A stretch of 64,000 bases of DNA, from NCBI GenBank assembly GCA_022821905.1, contig JAJECS010000006.1, positions 62,001 to 126,000 of the forward strand, read 5' to 3'. Origin of the DNA: Chloroflexota bacterium (GTDB taxonomy: Bacteria > Chloroflexota > UBA11872). Position numbers and translations under genes: made by a program. Below are positions 25,689 to 34,974 of this stretch, in pieces; the first letter of the stretch is position 1, and every line of letters begins with the position of its first letter. The notes beneath the pieces were generated by a model that was not told the DNA's origin, searched no databases, and saw only the letters and a list, made by a program, of their open reading frames with translations.

Positions 25689-26123
25689 CTATCCGGCCTC
25701 AGCCTTCGCTTCGGTCAGCAGCTGGTGTCCCGTGACTCCCAGCAGCACCGGCAGCGTGACATCGATGAGGATCCACAGCAGCTCCGAGCTGTGCGCCGGG
25801 TCGGCAAACTGCACGCCGAACCAGTTCCACAGCAGCGCCAGGAAGAACGGCACCGAGAAGTAGAACAGGACGTTGGCTTCCAGGTACTCCCGGGTCACCG
25901 TCTGGTCGGACAGGCCGGCGCACATGCGCTGCTTGCGCAGGTATGTCACGACCACCGTGAGCGCCACGGCAATCACCTGCAATGGGTTCATGACGCTCCA
26001 GGCGGCGAGCGAGGCGTCCTCCCACGTCGGGTCGTAGAACTGTGTGATGAGGAAGTGGATGGCCACCATGGCCCCCACGCCAAACAGGTAGACGGCGATG
26101 AGCCGCTTCAGGTTTGCCGCCAT
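25689..26123 (-). CDS. Small four-helix membrane protein
   Basis: 144 residues with four predicted membrane helices (LIAVYLFGVGAMVAIHFLI, VMNPLQVIAVALTVVVTYL, NVLFYFSVPFFLALLWNWF, LLWILIDVTLPVLLGVTG). No enzyme motif. It shares topology and the WSVMN motif before helix 2 with the protein at 48003-48416, so the two look like distant paralogues. Function unknown. Confidence 0.65.
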   Translation of the reverse strand: MAANLKRLIAVYLFGVGAMVAIHFLITQFYDPTWEDASLAAWSVMNPLQVIAVALTVVVTYLRKQRMCAGLSDQTVTREYLEANVLFYFSVPFFLALLWNWFGVQFADPAHSSELLWILIDVTLPVLLGVTGHQLLTEAKAEAG

Positions 26124-26329
26124 GAATCTCTCCCAGCACCGTTAGTGTCCAGGGCGCGGCGGTGGATGCGCCGCCCCGCGCTTCGGTCCGCCGGCGATTC
26201 TTGCACAAGCCGGCGTCGAGTTTCGTGCGGCACAGGCTTGCCTCGGTCATTGCAGCGGAGCCTGTCACCGCGAGGTCGGGCAGCGGGAATCCAGCCGACC
26301 CTCGACGGCGGACGAGTTGAGCGACGCGC

Positions 26330-26836
26330 TCAGACGCCAGCGTCGATTGGCTTGCTGGGAAGATCTCCCTGGAGCAGTGGAGGCAGCAGCTCCGCCAGGC
26401 GACCGGGGACGAACGTCTCGCCTGATCGCTGCACCTCGTCGAGCGGCCACCAGCGATGCTCGCGGAACTCCTCGAGCTCCGGCCCCTCCATGTGGCGCGC
26501 CGTCGTCCGATCCTGGTCCGTGCGCGCCAGGAAATAGCGCTCGCGCCAGTCGTACCAGCGCCCGTGCCATTGGGCCACGTGCCGGCGATGCCAGACGCAC
26601 GGGCCGACGCGGATCTTGTGGATGCCGGTTTCCTCGGCGCACTCGCGACTGGCGGCCTGTTCGCCGGTCTCGCCCGGTTCGATCAATCCACCGGGCATGT
26701 GCCAGAACGACTCGGGGCCTTGGTCGCGGCCGACCGTGACCGTCGCCAGAATCAGAAGCACGCGGTCCTTGGGATCGAGCAGAATCACCCGCGCCGTCGG
26801 CCGCACGAACGGGCCGTCAGGGTCGCCGATCGGCAT
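26330..26836 (-). CDS. NUDIX hydrolase
   Basis: 168 residues. The Nudix box reads GGLIEPGETGEQAASRE then CAEETG, matching the G-x5-E-x7-REUxEExGU pattern that binds the metal for cleaving nucleoside diphosphates linked to another group. The start TARVILLDPKDRVLLI is the usual first strand. The substrate is not predictable; small Nudix proteins of this type often clean up damaged nucleotides or nucleotide sugars. Monocistronic. Confidence 0.9.
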   Translation of the reverse strand: MPIGDPDGPFVRPTARVILLDPKDRVLLILATVTVGRDQGPESFWHMPGGLIEPGETGEQAASRECAEETGIHKIRVGPCVWHRRHVAQWHGRWYDWRERYFLARTDQDRTTARHMEGPELEEFREHRWWPLDEVQRSGETFVPGRLAELLPPLLQGDLPSKPIDAGV

Positions 26837-26854
26837 GGTGTGGCGAACCGGCCC

Positions 26855-27271
26855 TCAGTCCGTCCTCGTACCGGCCGGCACGATTTCGACCGTCGCCTTG
26901 CAACCCGGCACATCCAACAACGCGGCATCGCACGAAATCAGCGGTGCCCCGAGGATCTCGGCCAGCGCCAGATACAGGCCGTCGTAGACCGTCACGTTTG
27001 ATCGGAACGCAAACGCCCTGGAAATCAACACCGTATGGGGAAACCGCTGGATCGGTAGCTTCACCAAGTCGTCCAGTGAGGCTCTGGCCCGGGCGACTGA
27101 CATCTCGCCCCGGAGTGCTAGCCCACGTAGGGCCTGGCCGACTTCAGCATCCAACAAGTGCGGCGCGCAGACGGTTTCCCGGTAAGCAAATTGCCGCGTC
27201 AGCAATTCGCCAGCTGGGCTGCCGGCTCTGAGAAACATATCGACCACCACCGACGCGTCAGCGACGATCAC
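26855..27271 (-). CDS. PIN-domain toxin (VapC type)
   Basis: 138 residues with the PIN acidic set: D in MIVADASVVVDMF, E in LLDAEVGQALRG, D in NVTVYDGLYLALAE, D in LISCDAALL. The YDGLYLALAE element is typical of VapC toxins, which cut RNA. The GTG start overlaps the antitoxin stop by four bases (GTGA), so the two are translationally coupled. Confidence 0.87.
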   Translation of the reverse strand: MIVADASVVVDMFLRAGSPAGELLTRQFAYRETVCAPHLLDAEVGQALRGLALRGEMSVARARASLDDLVKLPIQRFPHTVLISRAFAFRSNVTVYDGLYLALAEILGAPLISCDAALLDVPGCKATVEIVPAGTRTD

Positions 27272-27498
27272 CGCCGCTCGCGTTCGGCCCGCACTAGCTC
27301 AGCCGCAGACTCGGAAGGCTCCAGGCGCTCCCGCTCGGCGATGCGCGCCAGGATCACCTCCACTGGCGGCACCGCGAGTTCCTGCTCCAGCGTGCGCAGC
27401 AGATAGTCGGAGAGGCTCAGTCCGGCGCGGGCGGCTCGCGCCTTGGCCTCGCGGTGCACCTCGTCCGGGACGTTCCGGACTTGAATCATCTTTGGCAT
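27268..27498 (-). CDS. Ribbon-helix-helix antitoxin (FitA/VapB type)
   Basis: 76 residues from ATG 27498. MIQVRNVPDEVHREAKARAA is the ribbon and first helix of an RHH DNA-binding domain, followed by GLSLSDYLLRTLEQEL. The tail would bind the PIN toxin encoded immediately downstream. A longer frame to 27528 starts with MCTTCVTVCH, which is not family-like, so the internal ATG was used. Confidence 0.85.
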   Translation of the reverse strand: MPKMIQVRNVPDEVHREAKARAARAGLSLSDYLLRTLEQELAVPPVEVILARIAERERLEPSESAAELVRAERERR

Positions 27499-27754
27499 GT
27501 GACAAACGGTAACACATGTGGTGCACATGCACTGGTCACCACTCAGATCGCACCGCTGTTAGCGCCCCGCCTTGTGCGCATGCCCTAACGTCCCGGCCAG
27601 GGACGGCGCGGCGACACGTCCGTCGTAGGGCAGCCACGGCAACGTAGGGGTACCGTTGACGACCATTTGGCGCCAACTGGCGCACCGACAATGGGAATCG
27701 GCCGTTCGTGACTGACCAGGGTGTCCGAGCACAACAGGGGGTCGAGTTCTAGCC

Positions 27755-28816
27755 GTGAGCCTCGACGAGATCATCGGCGGCATCGGGCCGGGTCACAGCT
27801 GGGCGAAGCGCGCGGCGGCAGAGCGTCAGCAGCGGCTCACCAAGCCGCCGGGCAGCCTGGGGCGGCTGGAGGACCTGTCGGTCCAACTCGCGGGCATCTT
27901 CGGAACTGATCGTCCAACGGTGCGAGGCACGACGATCATCGTGGCCGCCGCCGATCACGGGGTGATGGCGCAGGGCGTCTCCGGCTATCCCCAGGCGGTG
28001 ACTGCCCAGATGGTGCTGAACTTCCTGGCGGGCGGCGCGGCCATCAGCGTCATGGCCCGGTCCCGTTGCGTGGACCTCGTCATTGTCGACGCCGGCGTGG
28101 CTACGCCGCTGCCCGAGCACCCGGACCTGTGCGTCGTCGCGCCGGGGCGGGGCACCGCTGACATCGTCCACGGTCCGGCCATGACCCAAGGCCAGGCCGA
28201 AGCCTGCATTCGGGCCGGCGTCGATCTGGCCGCGGCGGCCGCCGAGCGCGGGGCCGCCATCATCGGCACGGGAGACATGGGCATTGGCAACACCACGTCG
28301 GCCAGCGCCATCACCGCCGCCGTCACCGGCGCGTCGCCCACGCGGACAACCGGACGCGGCACGGGACGCACCGACCCGGAGCTGGCGCACAAGATCGCCT
28401 GCGTCGAGCGCGCCCTGGACGTCAATCAACCGGACCCGTCCGACGGATTGGACCTGCTCACCAAGGTCGGCGGATTCGAGATCGGCGTGCTGGCCGGCGT
28501 AGTGCTGGGCGGGGCACTCGCGCGCCGAGCGGTGGTGCTGGATGGATTCGTTTCCGGCGCCGCTGGCCTCATCGCGCACCGCCTCTGCCCAACCGTCCGC
28601 GACTACCTCATCGCCGGCCACATCTCAGCCGAGCCCGGCCACCGCATCGCCCTGGAGCACATGAAGCTTCATCCGCTGCTCGATCTCGGCATGCGGCTCG
28701 GCGAGGGCACCGGCGCGCTGCTGGCCGCGGGGTTGGTGGAGGTCGCCGCCGCCTGCCTCACCGAAATGGCCACTTTCGACGAGGCCGGCGTTTCCGACCG
28801 CGAGCCGGCGGACTGA
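27755..28816 (+). CDS. cobT: Nicotinate-nucleotide--dimethylbenzimidazole phosphoribosyltransferase
   Basis: 353 residues from GTG. Signature segments are LTKPPGSLGRLEDL, AADHGVMAQGVSGYPQAVTAQM, GTGDMGIGNTTSASAI, DGFVSGAAGL and SAEPGHRIALEHM, the last carrying the catalytic-Glu region. The enzyme activates the lower-ligand base of cobalamin by transferring ribose phosphate from nicotinate mononucleotide. It is first in a plus-strand run with cobS, cobC and cobU. No cobalamin riboswitch could be recognised in the 225 bases upstream. Confidence 0.95.
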   Translation: MSLDEIIGGIGPGHSWAKRAAAERQQRLTKPPGSLGRLEDLSVQLAGIFGTDRPTVRGTTIIVAAADHGVMAQGVSGYPQAVTAQMVLNFLAGGAAISVMARSRCVDLVIVDAGVATPLPEHPDLCVVAPGRGTADIVHGPAMTQGQAEACIRAGVDLAAAAAERGAAIIGTGDMGIGNTTSASAITAAVTGASPTRTTGRGTGRTDPELAHKIACVERALDVNQPDPSDGLDLLTKVGGFEIGVLAGVVLGGALARRAVVLDGFVSGAAGLIAHRLCPTVRDYLIAGHISAEPGHRIALEHMKLHPLLDLGMRLGEGTGALLAAGLVEVAAACLTEMATFDEAGVSDREPAD

Positions 28817-28821
28817 CCTCG

Positions 28822-29574
28822 GTGCGAAGCCTGCGGCTCGCGATCGGCTTCCTGACGGTGTTGCCGTTCGCGCCGCGCCATTCGGGACCCATGGGGCCGG
28901 CGCGCGCCTATTTCCCGCTGGTCGGTCTCGGCCTGGGCGGAATCCTGGCCGGCCTGGACCTCGCGGCGCGGCAGGTGCTGCCCTTGCCGGCCGTGGGCGC
29001 GCTGCTGGTGGCGGCCCTGCTGGCCTTGACGCGGGCCATCCACACCGAGGGATTCCTGGATACGTGCGACGGCGTGCTGGGCGGACGCGACCGCGCCGCG
29101 CGGTTGGAGATTCTGCGGGACTCCCGCGTCGGCGCCTTCGCCGTGGTTGGCGGCGCGAGCCTGCTGCTGCTCAAATGGACCCTGGTGTTGGGAATTCCCG
29201 ACGCGGAACGAACCAGCCTCTTGGCGCTCTTTCCCTGCCTGTCGCGCTGGGGCATGGTGGCCACCATGGGCGTGTTTCCCTATGCCCGGGCACAGGGACT
29301 CGGCACCGCCTTTCAGGCCGGCGCCAACTGGCGTCAGCTCGTGCTCGCCCTCGCGACGGCCGCGCTGGCCGGCTGGCTGCTGCTCGGCAGCGCCGGATTC
29401 GTGCTGTTGGGAGGCGTGACGGCGTTTGCGCTGGTGCTCGGATGGTGGTTCAAGCGAATGCTCGGCGGCATGACCGGCGACACCTACGGCGCGACCAACG
29501 AGGTGGGAGAAGTTGCAGTCCTGCTGCTGGGCCTGAGCGTGGCGCCGGGGCTGCTGGACGCCCCATTCTGGTAA
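28822..29574 (+). CDS. cobS: Adenosylcobinamide-GDP ribazoletransferase (cobalamin synthase)
   Basis: 250 residues from a GTG five bases after the cobT stop. An integral membrane enzyme with about six hydrophobic helices. It carries the metal-binding acidic motif DTCDGVLGG, then RDRAARLEILRDSRVGAFAV, and MTGDTYGATNEVGEV near the C-terminus, all diagnostic. It joins adenosylcobinamide-GDP to alpha-ribazole (phosphate), the last step of the nucleotide-loop pathway. Confidence 0.94.
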   Translation: MRSLRLAIGFLTVLPFAPRHSGPMGPARAYFPLVGLGLGGILAGLDLAARQVLPLPAVGALLVAALLALTRAIHTEGFLDTCDGVLGGRDRAARLEILRDSRVGAFAVVGGASLLLLKWTLVLGIPDAERTSLLALFPCLSRWGMVATMGVFPYARAQGLGTAFQAGANWRQLVLALATAALAGWLLLGSAGFVLLGGVTAFALVLGWWFKRMLGGMTGDTYGATNEVGEVAVLLLGLSVAPGLLDAPFW

Positions 29575-29621
29575 ATGCCGCGAGCAATCAACGGCGCCCG
29601 CGGGCGTCCATAGGAGGGACG

Positions 29622-30257
29622 ATGGGTCACTGGTATCTCGTGCGCCACGGCGAGACCGACTGGAATCTCACCGGCCGAATTCAGGGCCAATCGGACGTGT
29701 CCTTGAATGACACCGGGAGGCGCCAGGTGAGCCATCTGGCGCAGCGGCTGGAAGATGTTCACTTCGACGCGGTCTACAGCAGCGACCTCGCGCGTACCCA
29801 CGAGAGCGCCCAGATCATTGCGGCGGGGCGCGATGTCGCGATTGCCACCGATCCCGACCTGCGCGAGTTTTCGTTTGGCGAGTGGGAGGGCCTGACCGAC
29901 GCCGAGATCGAAGCCCGGCAGCCGGGCGCGCTGTCCGAGCGGATCAGCGCCGGAAATGAGGCATTCGCCGCACCCGGCGGCGAGAACACCTGGCAGGTGC
30001 TGGATCGGGTGCGGCGCTTTTGCGAACGCGCCGCCGAGCGCCACGACCCGTCGGAAGACATCCTGGTGGTCGCTCACGGCGGATCGGTTCGCGCCCTCGC
30101 GGTGGTCCTGCTGGATCTGGCGGACACCGACTTCTGGCGCTTTCGGATCCACTGCGCCAGCCTGGGCATCGTCCGGAATCACTCCGACGGTCGCCTGCTC
30201 GTGCGGTGGAACGACATCAGCCACCTGCCTGCCGAGGACCGTGAGACGCCGGTATGA
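29622..30257 (+). CDS. cobC: Alpha-ribazole phosphatase / histidine phosphatase
   Basis: 211 residues, ATG preceded by a strong AGGAGGGA site. The phosphohistidine motif VRHGETDWN is at residues 7-15, with partner residues in DLREFSFGEWEG and VVAHGGSVRAL (second His). The histidine phosphatase family also includes phosphoglycerate mutases. The place between cobS and cobU argues for CobC, which removes phosphate from alpha-ribazole phosphate or adenosylcobalamin phosphate. It overlaps cobU by four bases. Confidence 0.82.
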   Translation: MGHWYLVRHGETDWNLTGRIQGQSDVSLNDTGRRQVSHLAQRLEDVHFDAVYSSDLARTHESAQIIAAGRDVAIATDPDLREFSFGEWEGLTDAEIEARQPGALSERISAGNEAFAAPGGENTWQVLDRVRRFCERAAERHDPSEDILVVAHGGSVRALAVVLLDLADTDFWRFRIHCASLGIVRNHSDGRLLVRWNDISHLPAEDRETPV

Positions 30258-30808
30258 GCAAAGGCCTGACGCTGGTGCTGGGCGGCGTGCGGGCCGGCAA
30301 GAGCCGCCACGCCCAGGCGTTGGCGCAGGCCGGTCAACGCGTGCTGGTCGTGGCCACGGCGGAGGCCGGCGACAAGGAAATGGCCGCCCGCATCGAGGCG
30401 CACCGGGCGGAGCGGCCCAACGACTGGGACACGCTGGAAGAGCCGCTCGATCTCGCAACGGCCGTCGCGCCGCTCTTGCCCGGCTACGACACCGTGCTGC
30501 TCGATTGCCTCACACTCTGGGTCAGCAATCTGCTGCTGCAAGGCGGTGAGCCGCAAGCTCGCCCAGACATTCAGGCCGAGGCCCAACGCCTGCTCCGGCT
30601 CTACGAACGGGGCGACGCCTCGTGGATCGTTGTAAGCAACGAGGTGGGCCTCGGCGTCATCCCGGCGAACCATCTGGCGCGCGCCTACGCCGACGAGCTC
30701 GGGCGCGTCAATCAGAGATTCGCCGCGGCGGCGGATGACGTGATCCTGATGGTTGCCGGGCTGCCGGCGAACCTCAAAGCCCTTGGCTCGGGCCAAGGGC
30801 CAGGATAG
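30254..30808 (+). CDS. cobU: Adenosylcobinamide kinase / adenosylcobinamide-phosphate guanylyltransferase
   Basis: 184 residues, ATGA overlap with cobC. The P-loop GGVRAGKSRHAQAL is at residues 10-23, the guanylylation region ARIEAHRAERPNDW follows, and DTVLLDCLTLWVSNLL and VVSNEVGLGVIP are CobU signatures. It phosphorylates adenosylcobinamide and then adds GMP. With cobT, cobS and cobC this gives the full nucleotide-loop assembly set. Confidence 0.94.
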   Translation: MSKGLTLVLGGVRAGKSRHAQALAQAGQRVLVVATAEAGDKEMAARIEAHRAERPNDWDTLEEPLDLATAVAPLLPGYDTVLLDCLTLWVSNLLLQGGEPQARPDIQAEAQRLLRLYERGDASWIVVSNEVGLGVIPANHLARAYADELGRVNQRFAAAADDVILMVAGLPANLKALGSGQGPG

Positions 30809-30963
30809 GGCGCGGCCAGGCGCCTCCGTCGGTTGTTCCGTGCCCGATTGCCACGGCGACGATGGGTGCCGCAACTACGGTATTCCCGCGCACCGAGGGA
30901 ACGATCGGCCACCGAACGGCGTATTGTCTCCTGAGGGAATCAACGGGGCATGGCCGACCAGTA

Positions 30964-33882
30964 GTGCGCGCGGGACCAAGAACGTCAGCCCAAATTCTCC
31001 GACTGATTGCGGCCGTCGGGCTGATGGTCGTGCTGGCCGGGGCGGTCTGCGACGCCACGCCGCCTGCTGACGACGCGGGCGACCGGACGCCAACGGTTCC
31101 AGATACCGCCGCCGAGGCGGGTGAGCGACGTGCCGTCGAAGATGCAACTGCCCAGGCATCACCGACACGTGCGCCCTCACCAACTGCGATTCCGACTCGC
31201 AGGCCGGCTCCGACGCCGACTCCCGAACCGACCGCGACGCCCACTCCGACACCCACGGCGGCGCCGACGCGAACTCCCAGGCCGAGACCAACTCCGGCAC
31301 CGACTATGACCCCGCCGCCGACGCCCCTGCCCAGTTCAGCCTCCGACCGGGACGTGTTGGCCGTGCTCTTTTACGCGACTGACGGACCGAACTGGCAGAA
31401 CTCCCGCAACTGGCTGAGGGACGTGCCGCTCAGTCGATGGCACGGCGTCACGACGGATACCGCAGGCCGGGTAACCGGACTGTCCCTACCTAGCAACAAC
31501 CTAATGGGCCCGATTCCCCGGGAGATCGGGCGGCTAACGAACCTGACGGATCTCGATCTGAGTTGGAACCGACTAACGGGCACGATCCCGGCAGAGCTTG
31601 GCCACCTGGCCGACTTGGTACTTCTGCGTCTTGGCCACAACCCATTCGAGGGAGAAATCCCGCCAGAGTTGGGCAACCTGGCCAGCCTTGAGGTATTGAA
31701 CCTCATTGGGATCGGGTTGACGGGCTCGATCCCGGCGGAACTGGGCCAGCTGACAAATCTGCAAGAGCTATACCTCATCAGCAACCGGCTGACGGGACCG
31801 ATTCCGAAAGCGCTGGGGGATATGGCCTCGTTGCGCCAGCTGTACCTAGGCAACAACAAGCTCTCAGGCTCGATTCCTGCTTCGCTGGGCCGGCCGGTAG
31901 ACCTTACGCACCTGGAACTTGACTTCAACCTGCTCAGCGGCCCGATTCCGGCGGAGTTAGGCAACCTGGTTCGCCTCGAGACACTCAATCTCAGCGGCAA
32001 CCGCTTGACCGGCTCGATCCCGACGGCCCTTGCCAATCTTTCCGCGCTGACCACGTTGTATCTCGGGAGCAATTATCTGAGCGGGAGGATTCCAGCGGCA
32101 CTCGGCGAGTTGTCAAACCTGCGAAGCCTGAGCCTTGCCATGAATCGGCTGACTGGGTCCATCCCGTCAACGCTGGGCTCATTGCCCCACCTCGAGTCGT
32201 TGGCCCTCAGCACTAACAGACTCACGGGTGGGATTCCGGGGGAACTGGGGCAGCTGGCAAACCTCACGGACTTGGCTTTGTCCCACAACCAGCTTTCGGG
32301 CCCAATCCCCCCGGAACTAACGCCTCCGAACCTTAGGAATCTCTATCTGAGCCACAATCCGCTCTCGAGCGCGATCCCTGTGGAACTGGGCCACCTGCGC
32401 AACTTGAGGGACCTGCGTATCAGCCAGGCTCAACTGACTGGCGGGATTCCGCCGGAGCTTGGCCAGTTGACAAACCTGGAGGTCTTGAACCTCAGGAGCA
32501 ACTACCTGACCGGCCCGATCCCGCTGGAGCTTGGCGAGTTGGGCAGCTTGGAGTCGCTCGGTTTAGCTGGAAATGACCTCACCGGCTGCCTGCCTGCGAG
32601 CTTGGCTGCAGTCCCTGAGAGGGATATCGGTCCGCCTAACTTTCCCCTATGCGAAGAGTCAGCGTCTGCGGACATAGTTGATCCCACCGACGCGTCCGGT
32701 CGAACCGACGGGGTTGCGGCCGGCGACGGCGCCTGCACCGGAGACTTTGCGGCGCCGCAGCGGGAGGCGAATCCCGGACTGGTGCGCGACTGGCAGGTCC
32801 TGTTCGCGATCTGTAAGGCTCAGACGTCCACCTCCGAATTGAACTGGAGTGCTGACCGAGGACCCAGCTCTTGGGAAGGAGTGCGGGTGGGCGGGTCGCC
32901 GCCGCGTGTCGTAGGAGTCAGTGTCGGATGGAAGGGCCTCGCGGGCTCAATTCCGGCCGAGTTGGGGGAATTAGAGAGGCTGACCCGACTATTCCTGAGC
33001 GGCAACCGGCTAACGGGAACGATCCCGCCAGAATTGGGTCGCCTGCCGCAGCTCCACGAGCTTTCGCTCAGCTCCAATGAGCTCACTGGCCCCATCCCGG
33101 CGGCGCTGGGCGAGCTGGGGAACCTGAGGGAACTCTACCTGCGGGGCAACCAATTGACCGGCTCGATTCCCGCGGAACTGGGCAGTCTGTCTCACCTGGC
33201 TGTCCTGTACCTCGACCGCAACCGTTTGTCTGGAGCGATCCCGGCAGAACTCGGTCAACTGGCGAACCTCTGGCAGCTCGTGCTCTACGGCAACCAGCTG
33301 TCGAGCACCATCCCGCCGGAACTGGGACAAGCAAGGAGCCTTACCTGGCTCAATCTCCGCCACAACCAGCTGTCAGGTCCGATACCGCCGGAATTGGGGC
33401 AACTGACGAATCTCGAGGGCCTTGCCCTGGACCACAACGAACTCTCCGGTTCAATCCCGGAGGCGCTGGGGCAGCTACGACACCTCGAGAAACTGTCGCT
33501 TTCCCACAACCAATTGTCGGGCTCCATTCCGGCGGAATTGGACCAGTTGCCGGTCTTACAGGTCCTTGATCTCGCCGTAAACGAACTGACGGGCCCGATC
33601 CCGGAGGAATTGGGCCGGTTGGTGAATCTGGAGTCTCTACGCCTGTCGGACAACAGATTGACGGGCACGATTCCCGCGGCGCTTGGTCTGTTGACGAACC
33701 TGTCGCATCTCGAACTGGCCAACAACCAGCTAACTGGCGACATCCCGCCGGAATTGGCAAATCTGAAAAACCTCGAGTCGGCGTATCTCGGAGGCAACCA
33801 GTTGACGGGCTGCATCCCAGCTGCCTGGAAGCAGGTTCCCGAAAACGACTTTGAGGCGGTTGGACTTCCCTTCTGCGAATAG
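30964..33882 (+). CDS. Large leucine-rich-repeat surface protein with Pro-Thr linker
   Basis: About 972 residues from the GTG at 30964, chosen because it directly precedes a signal-like segment (LRLIAAVGLMVVLAGAVC); a frame reaching 30862 is the alternative. A Pro-Thr linker ([15 protein letters not shown]) is followed by two leucine-rich blocks of the LxxLxLxxNxLxGxIPxxLGxL type: about 16 repeats, then about 13. Each block starts with a Trp-rich cap (NWLRDVPLSRWHGV; NWSADRGPSSWEGV) and ends with a Cys cap (GCLP...LCE; GCIP...FCE), so the gene arose by internal duplication. Such repeats bind proteins or polysaccharides at the cell surface. The spacing of the lipobox is not ideal, so lipid attachment is uncertain. 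Confidence 0.82.
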   Translation: MRAGPRTSAQILRLIAAVGLMVVLAGAVCDATPPADDAGDRTPTVPDTAAEAGERRAVEDATAQASPTRAPSPTAIPTRRPAPTPTPEPTATPTPTPTAAPTRTPRPRPTPAPTMTPPPTPLPSSASDRDVLAVLFYATDGPNWQNSRNWLRDVPLSRWHGVTTDTAGRVTGLSLPSNNLMGPIPREIGRLTNLTDLDLSWNRLTGTIPAELGHLADLVLLRLGHNPFEGEIPPELGNLASLEVLNLIGIGLTGSIPAELGQLTNLQELYLISNRLTGPIPKALGDMASLRQLYLGNNKLSGSIPASLGRPVDLTHLELDFNLLSGPIPAELGNLVRLETLNLSGNRLTGSIPTALANLSALTTLYLGSNYLSGRIPAALGELSNLRSLSLAMNRLTGSIPSTLGSLPHLESLALSTNRLTGGIPGELGQLANLTDLALSHNQLSGPIPPELTPPNLRNLYLSHNPLSSAIPVELGHLRNLRDLRISQAQLTGGIPPELGQLTNLEVLNLRSNYLTGPIPLELGELGSLESLGLAGNDLTGCLPASLAAVPERDIGPPNFPLCEESASADIVDPTDASGRTDGVAAGDGACTGDFAAPQREANPGLVRDWQVLFAICKAQTSTSELNWSADRGPSSWEGVRVGGSPPRVVGVSVGWKGLAGSIPAELGELERLTRLFLSGNRLTGTIPPELGRLPQLHELSLSSNELTGPIPAALGELGNLRELYLRGNQLTGSIPAELGSLSHLAVLYLDRNRLSGAIPAELGQLANLWQLVLYGNQLSSTIPPELGQARSLTWLNLRHNQLSGPIPPELGQLTNLEGLALDHNELSGSIPEALGQLRHLEKLSLSHNQLSGSIPAELDQLPVLQVLDLAVNELTGPIPEELGRLVNLESLRLSDNRLTGTIPAALGLLTNLSHLELANNQLTGDIPPELANLKNLESAYLGGNQLTGCIPAAWKQVPENDFEAVGLPFCE

Positions 33883-33932
33883 CTCTTGCCCTGCCGGCCG
33901 CCGGGCCTTTGCGTTCGAGGGCGTCGACAAAT

Positions 33933-34901
33933 TCACCGCCGGTGTTCGGCGCCTGCCGCAGGCGGTCGAATTCGATCGCCCGCACCTGGGCTAGGTGCGG
34001 GGCCGCAGCGGTCGGTCGTCACACCGCCCCCGACTACCAGGCAGTCATGCACTGCGACGAGGCCCGAAATCCGCTCTCGCGCCTGACGCTCGGCCCAGCA
34101 AGTCCGATCCGCGTCCGCGGCAAAGAGCAATCCCAGCACGGTTCCGCTGTGCGCCACGTTGACGCCAACTGCCCCCGCAGCGCGCCCTAAGTCCAGTACG
34201 GGCGAAAGCTGCGCCTTGGGGAGCACCGCCTGGTTCGCCAGGCTGCTCAGCGTCGCGCCCTCGCCAATCAGCCGCGCGTCGCCGCCTGCCAGTCCTGCTC
34301 TGATGAGGTCCAGGGCCTCGCGAAACCGCGCGGCGTGGGATCGAAGCTCGTCCCGTCGGTCCTCCGCGTTGAACTATTGGGTATCGATCTCGTCGCCGAA
34401 CTCCAGCGCCAGGACGCGCATGGCGGGCGGCTGGCCCAGCGACTGGGCAATGCGGCCGCCGAGATGATCGAAGAGCGCAATGCCTGGCAGCATCACGCCG
34501 TCGCTCGGTTCCACGGCCAGCGCCAGGTCGGCCTGCTGCCGCGGGCCGAAGGACGTGCCCAATGCCGCCGCCGTCGCGCCGATGGCCGCCGCCACATCGG
34601 CCGTGCTGCTGGCCATGCCCTTGGCCCGCGGCAGCGAGGAATCCAGATTCAGGCGAGCGTCCAGATCGCGGCGTCCCAGGAAATCCAGCGTCAGTGCCAC
34701 GGCCCGGCGGGCCTTGGGCGCGTTTGTCGGTCCCGCGACCGGGTGCCGCGGCGCAACGCGTCGCAGCGTCCCCGTGACCTTCCCCATCCAGACCACCGGA
34801 TGCAGCGCGTTGGGCGGTTCCGGCAGCAGCAGGTCCAGCAACACGGCAGCCAAGAGGACCGCCGCATCCCAGACCAGGATGTCCAACCAGGGTGAGAGCA
34901 T
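33933..34901 (-). pseudogene. Fused relic of cbiB and a pduX-like L-threonine kinase
   Basis: The minus-strand frame opens as a CbiB N-terminus (AAVLLDLLLPEPPNALHPV then WMGKVTGTLRR, about 55 residues). It then passes directly into the middle of a GHMP kinase of the PduX type (KARRAVALTLDFLG, SLPRAKGMASSTADVAAAIG, EPSDGVMLPGIALFDH). At 34376-34374 an in-frame TAG follows GDEIDTQ; the same frame continues as FNAEDRRDELRSH to GVNVAHSGTVLGLLF and VHDCLVVGGGV. So most of cbiB and the kinase N-terminus are deleted and the remainder carries a nonsense codon. CbiB makes the aminopropanol arm of cobinamide and PduX phosphorylates threonine for it; both are lost here. Confidence 0.85.
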
Positions 34902-34974
34902 GCAGCTGCCCGGGGGCCATAGAATTCAGTGGCAAAACCCCGAATTTGTATGGCCAAGGTGGGCTGCGACCGCC

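Noticed and set aside
27530-27754. Possible cobalamin riboswitch before cobT
   Set aside because: The conserved B12-box and surrounding paired elements could not be recognised; GCCACGG alone is not enough.
34480-34974. N-terminal extension of the methyltransferase frame
   Set aside because: The extension is antisense to the cbiB/pduX relic and has no methyltransferase sequence; the domain starts at the ATG at 34975.
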